Origin: Acidobacteria bacterium 13_1_20CM_3_53_8
GTDB taxonomy: Bacteria > Acidobacteriota > Blastocatellia > Pyrinomonadales > Pyrinomonadaceae
Assembly: GCA_001920415.1 (NCBI GenBank)
Contig: MNJR01000005.1
Location: 1-64,000 of the forward strand
Direction of reading: 5' to 3'
Length of the DNA: 64,000 nucleotides
Shown here: piece after piece, positions 61,016 to 64,000 of the stretch
How positions within the stretch are numbered: the first letter of the stretch is position 1
Layout of the letters: every line of letters starts with the position of its first letter
Program-made: the position numbers and the translations under genes
Notes under the pieces: model-generated
The model's input: the letters and a program-made list of their open reading frames with translations, nothing else
Told to the model about the DNA's origin: nothing
Database searches by the model: none

Positions 61016-62482
61016 TTAACTACGCACTTTCGCCAGCGCGCGCGGGCGCACCGTCGCGTAGCCAATGGTGTCTTGATTCCAGTTGACAACCTTTTTGTAG
61101 AGTCTCATGGCGTTGACGTTGTCGCCTCTATGTTCGTATGCGACAGCCATGTGATACCAGACATAAGGATCGTTCTGGTCCGCTTTAGCCAGAAAGGCTA
61201 GCGCCTGATCGTAATGTCCCTGCTCAAGCTCGGACAATCCCATAAGCTCGTTGATGGCGCGCTCTTCAAACGGATTGCTTCTGGATGCTACGATTGGCCT
61301 AAGCTCGTCTATCTTCGCATGGGCTGCCCCGTAATCATGTCGCGCGATGAGTATGCGTGCGCGTGCGAACATCGTCTGCACGCGGAAATTCTCTCGCGTT
61401 GCTTCGGGCAGGTCTGGGCTGTCGCGCATCCTGTCCAATTGATCTAGCTGCGCGACTGCTTCGTCAGCTCGTCCCGCTTCGGTCAACACCAAACCTGAAG
61501 TTGCGTAAGCGCCCAGCGCGGTTGGAACTTCATGCTCAGATTCTGCGAGCGTGCGCAATCGCTCCAGCGTTCGCAACGCTTCATTAGCATTCCCTTCATG
61601 AACGTATGAGCTTGCCGTTGCGTTAAGCGCATTAAACTTCCAGCCTATGTCCGGCGCGTTGTCGTACTCCTGCTGAAACGCGTCGCGCGCTTTCGTGTAA
61701 TCGCCCTTAAAAATGTAGTTGACGCCAATGCCTCGCCAGGAGCTTACGAAGTGAGGGTCGTGCGCGAGAGCTTTGCGATACTGCGCGATTGATTCGTCGT
61801 ACCTGCCTATCTTCAAAAGCAACTCGGCGTAAGAATCATATGGGTTCGGGCTTGCGGGACGCAGACGTATGTAAGATTTGAAAGCCTGCTCCGCGCCTCT
61901 GTAATTTCCGAGCGCCGAATAGACGTAGCCTAGAAGGTTGAAGGCTGGCGCGTAATTTCTGTCCAACTGCGTTGCGCGCTCTAATTCGCGCGCAGCCGCT
62001 CGGTCGTTCGCCACATTGCGATAATAGTTGGACATCATCGTGTGAACCCTTGCGTCATTAGGGAAAAGCCTTATCAGTTGGTCAAGGTTCGCTTTCGCCT
62101 TCTTGTTGTCGTTGTCGGCCTGAGCCTGCGCGGAAAGAATCCAGTATCGCTCGCCCGCAGAAACTTTGCTGCTGAAGCTAACGGCCTGATCCATGAATTT
62201 GCGGAACTCAGGGAAAGACGCGCTCGCTTGAGCGCGCACCAAGTAGGCCAAGGCGAAGTTCGGGTCTGCCTGAATGGCTTGATCCAGAAGCGGAATCGCT
62301 TCCGCATTCTCTATATTTTCCGCGCGCTCCAGCCCTTGAAGAAAGAGAGTGCGCGCCTTCTGCGACCGTGTAGTAATTGGTATGCGCCCTCTTTGCGCGA
62401 ACGCGGTCGCAGAGGATATGAACAACAGGCTGAAGAGTACAAGCAGAGTTGATTTCAACTTCAGGGAGAATAGGGGTTTCAT
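61016..62482 (-). CDS. Secreted TPR protein
   Basis: A 488-residue protein with a signal peptide (STLLVLFSLLFISSATAFAQ) and some eight or more TPR-like repeats: AIPLLDQAIQADPNFALAYL, ARELERATQLDRNYAPAFNL, YRGAEQAFKSYIRLRPASPN, YDESIAQYRKALAHDPHFVS, YTKARDAFQQEYDNAPDIGW, YDQALAFLAKADQNDPYVWY. TPR proteins of this kind scaffold periplasmic or outer-membrane complexes. There is no enzymatic domain. The layout resembles the TPR half of the kinase at 32423 but without the kinase. Start ATG at 62482 with GGAGG-like sequence upstream. Confidence 0.82.
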   Translation of the reverse strand: MKPLFSLKLKSTLLVLFSLLFISSATAFAQRGRIPITTRSQKARTLFLQGLERAENIENAEAIPLLDQAIQADPNFALAYLVRAQASASFPEFRKFMDQAVSFSSKVSAGERYWILSAQAQADNDNKKAKANLDQLIRLFPNDARVHTMMSNYYRNVANDRAAARELERATQLDRNYAPAFNLLGYVYSALGNYRGAEQAFKSYIRLRPASPNPYDSYAELLLKIGRYDESIAQYRKALAHDPHFVSSWRGIGVNYIFKGDYTKARDAFQQEYDNAPDIGWKFNALNATASSYVHEGNANEALRTLERLRTLAESEHEVPTALGAYATSGLVLTEAGRADEAVAQLDQLDRMRDSPDLPEATRENFRVQTMFARARILIARHDYGAAHAKIDELRPIVASRSNPFEERAINELMGLSELEQGHYDQALAFLAKADQNDPYVWYHMAVAYEHRGDNVNAMRLYKKVVNWNQDTIGYATVRPRALAKVRS

Positions 62483-62587
62483 GTGTGTGCCTCCTTTTAG
62501 GCTTCATGGGAGATTTGCGGGAACTTCGTTTTTTGTATCCGAGAAAGATTAAGAGTCTATTTCAAGACATGTTAGAAATAGCTCAAC

Positions 62588-62712
62588 TCTTTGCGGGCTT
62601 ATCTCTTATCTTTGCGCCTTTGCGTGAACATGCAACTCTTAATAAGCTCGACTTTGAAGTAAATTGATGGTTCACGCAAAGGCGCAAAGATAAAACTCAA
62701 GCTCGCAAAGAA
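62588..62712. repeat. Palindromic repeat, 'tttgcgcctttgcgtgaac' word type
   Basis: The left arm (62588-62629) has tttgcgggcttatctc... and ttatctttgcgcctttgcgt; the right arm has gttcacgcaaaggcgcaaag and onward to about 62712. Only this class is built on tttgcgcc words in the window. Confidence 0.82.
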
Positions 62713-62840
62713 GGTTTTGAAATGCGCTCTACGAATTTAGCAGTCGCTTTTATGACAATTTCATTGCCAAGTCAATAGCCGCGAAGGTTGCAGGCCAAGA
62801 AGAATTGGCTTATGTCAAGAATCGGTGCAGAGGAAAACGA

Positions 62841-62913
62841 TCCACGAATAGACACGAAACAACACGAATGAAGAACCTGTTGCCCTTCGTGCTGTTTCGT
62901 GTCTATTCGTGGA
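62841..62913. repeat. Palindromic repeat, 'cacgaatagacacgaaac' word type
   Basis: The arms (62841-62868 and 62886-62913) are mirror copies of tccacgaatagacacgaaac and onward. It is a cousin of the element at 22664, differing in the repeated word (gaatagac instead of gaagccac). No gene lies in 62483-62962. Confidence 0.86.
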
Positions 62914-62962
62914 TAGCTCTTTCTTGCAACATCATCTTGCCCTTTTGTTAGCGCGCTCGCCC

Positions 62963-63298
62963 CTATGCTTTTTCCCCTAGAACCTTTTCAGAAATTTTGT
63001 AGTTGATGCCTTCGATTTTTATGAAGCCGCTCAGTCTGGTTACAACCATCCCTTCGCTCACTTCCGTGCGACAGGCCAGAACTGGTTTGTCGTCTAACTC
63101 TGTCTGCCCTGCCGAGTGACACAAGACCTGGCAGTTGGCACAATCGCCATTCCAGCAGAAGTCTCCGTAAGAGATAGTTTCAAGGGATAAGAACTGAAAG
63201 CAACGAAGCAGAGAGTTTTTCTCAGGCACTAAGACCTCGCGCCCGAGGACTTCGATTCGTATTAACTTTTCGTACGGGTTGAAGAGATCGTTATTCAT
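62963..63298 (-). CDS. 2Fe-2S ferredoxin-like protein
   Basis: A 111-residue protein with a plant-type ferredoxin-like pattern: IRIEVLGREVLVPEKNSLLR, then FCWNGDCANCQVLC with C-x4-C-x2-C and a fourth Cys in VLACRTEVSEGM, giving the four ligands of a 2Fe-2S cluster. The N-terminus precedes the usual beta-grasp strand; the C-terminal tail (GFIKIEGINYKISEKVLGEK) is atypical. It probably moves electrons to an unknown partner. It is the last gene of the small operon that includes three short unknown genes upstream (12-bp gap). Confidence 0.75.
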   Translation of the reverse strand: MNNDLFNPYEKLIRIEVLGREVLVPEKNSLLRCFQFLSLETISYGDFCWNGDCANCQVLCHSAGQTELDDKPVLACRTEVSEGMVVTRLSGFIKIEGINYKISEKVLGEKA

Positions 63299-63310
63299 CT
63301 CAAAGTGCGA

Positions 63311-63547
63311 CTAAGGCGCTGCGAGGAATGCTTCTGCTGCCGCTTGCGGCAATTTGATCGGAACAAAATAAGTTTCAGGATAGAGATAATCTTCTCCCGA
63401 TTCATCTATCACCCTGACAAGCTTATGCCGCGATGCTTTCTCATCGGGCAACACGCGATAAATTTTCCACTGCTCCAATGAAGCCGGATAGTCTTCGTTC
63501 TGGACGCACACTGCAAACTGCGGTTTTTCTTTGAGGAGTAAATTCAA
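63311..63547 (-). CDS. Small hypothetical protein (78 aa)
   Basis: A short beta-rich protein (KEKPQFAVCVQNEDYPASLE; WKIYRVLPDEKASRHKLVRV; IDESGEDYLYPETYFVPIKL). No family recognised by name, but the pattern EDYPASLE...WKIYRVLPD...GEDYLYP is coherent and typical of a conserved small protein, often found beside similar coiled-coil genes. Its start overlaps the stop of the following coiled-coil gene (ATGA), so translation is coupled. Confidence 0.7.
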   Translation of the reverse strand: MNLLLKEKPQFAVCVQNEDYPASLEQWKIYRVLPDEKASRHKLVRVIDESGEDYLYPETYFVPIKLPQAAAEAFLAAP

Positions 63548-63813
63548 TCTTGATCCTTTTGCTCTTCGCTCGGTTTACCTGCCGATAAGCGCCGCTCAAA
63601 CTTCAGCATCTCGTTCTCTAATTTCAGTGCCATCTTTTCACGCTCATGCGCTTCATTCTCTTTGTTACGCTGTACCTCATAGGCTAATCGCTGCATCGCT
63701 GCCGTTAGTTTCTCCACTTCATTCCGCAATTCCTTAATGTCTGCACGATTCTGCCGAGTCTCTTGCGCTAAGAAGAGCAGCCACTTGCCCCATTCATAAA
63801 GCTGCTTCCACAT
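63544..63813 (-). CDS. Small coiled-coil protein (89 aa)
   Basis: The N-terminus has an amphipathic or weakly hydrophobic segment (MWKQLYEWGKWLLFLAQETR). A long charged coiled coil follows (RADIKELRNEVEKLTAAMQR; RNKENEAHEREKMALKLENE). No enzyme domain. It probably forms oligomers, perhaps at the membrane. It is sandwiched between the 54-residue gene (3-bp gap upstream) and the 78-residue gene (4-nt overlap downstream). Confidence 0.75.
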   Translation of the reverse strand: MWKQLYEWGKWLLFLAQETRQNRADIKELRNEVEKLTAAMQRLAYEVQRNKENEAHEREKMALKLENEMLKFERRLSAGKPSEEQKDQD

Positions 63814-63816
63814 GGA

Positions 63817-63981
63817 TTATTTCACCTGCAATAGTGTCTCTAGCTGTTCCAGCATGGCGCGAGTGCGGCCTTTGGAACGCTCAATCTCTTCCTGATCTTT
63901 CTTCATCTGTTCACGCTCACGATCTAGCTCAGCAAAGATTTTCTCGATGGCAGACTTATATTCAATTTCCTCGCTCGACAT
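63817..63981 (-). CDS. Short coiled-coil protein (54 aa)
   Basis: An intact 54-codon frame: ATG at 63981, TAA at 63817-63819. The product starts MSSEEIEYKSAIEKIFAELD and continues through REREQMKKDQEEIERSKGRT to end LETLLQVK. It is strongly helical and charged, like its neighbour, and lies 3 bp upstream of that gene's ATG. The tight spacing and matching composition support a real gene. The region upstream (63982-64000) continues past the window edge. Confidence 0.68.
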   Translation of the reverse strand: MSSEEIEYKSAIEKIFAELDREREQMKKDQEEIERSKGRTRAMLEQLETLLQVK

Positions 63982-64000
63982 TTCGGACGTTAAACTTTTG

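Overview
The window looks like a chromosomal segment of an Acidobacteriota bacterium, most likely of the Blastocatellia (subdivision 4) type. This is an inference from gene content: secreted VWFA-related proteins of the acidobacterial type, Ser/Thr kinases fused to TPR or beta-propeller sensors, an ECF sigma/CHAT pair, and intergenic spaces filled with palindromes built from short tandem words. No rRNA, tRNA, CRISPR array, integrase or intact transposase was recognised.

Left third (1-26 kb): a secreted amidohydrolase, three lytic transglycosylases (1.9, 7.5 and 14.8 kb), a trypsin-like protease, a lone receiver protein, a GAF/coiled-coil protein, a PEGA-TPR protein, an aminotransferase, an FmdB/VWFA pair and a large GAF-AAA+-Fis enhancer-binding protein. 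Accessory genes are mixed in: three type II toxin-antitoxin modules (Unstab_antitox/ParE at 11.0 kb, HicBA at 18.5 kb, MazEF at 19.0 kb). The last two are bounded by attC-like sequences. A short Hcp-like/Tae4 amidase/tail-anchored protein cluster lies at 20.7-22.4 kb, a possible type VI secretion cargo set. A secreted LolA-like protein, an M19-type dipeptidase lacking its usual N-terminal metal ligands, and YtxH/DUF948-like envelope proteins follow.

Middle third (26-49 kb): a lipoprotein and translation housekeeping block (ileS-lspA, lgt-rluD), a Ser/Thr kinase-TPR protein, two secreted VWFA proteins, a 1355-residue hybrid histidine kinase with two receivers, an AT-richer two-gene island of unknown role (42.5-44.4 kb), a GrdB/PrdB-like protein, a four-gene operon (FAD oxidoreductase, rhodanese, DUF309, DUF4149) and a DUF6687 protein.

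Right third (49-64 kb): the most unusual locus. An ECF-like sigma factor is followed by a 1214-residue protein that joins an anti-sigma-like N-terminus, one membrane span, TPRs and a CHAT caspase-like protease. Next come an unrecognised 305-residue protein and, on the other strand, a second caspase-fold candidate. Then follow a rhodanese, a HEPN-like protein, a Ser/Thr kinase with a TolB-type propeller, a secreted TPR protein, a 2Fe-2S ferredoxin-like protein and a mini-operon of small coiled-coil proteins ending at the window edge.

Almost every intergenic space holds a palindrome of about 70-230 bp made of short AT- or GC-rich words. The words differ from copy to copy but the architecture is the same. 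Several copies supply stop codons. One lies in frame inside rluD, one repeat of this type encodes a signal-peptide core, and one encodes the C-terminus of a lytic transglycosylase.
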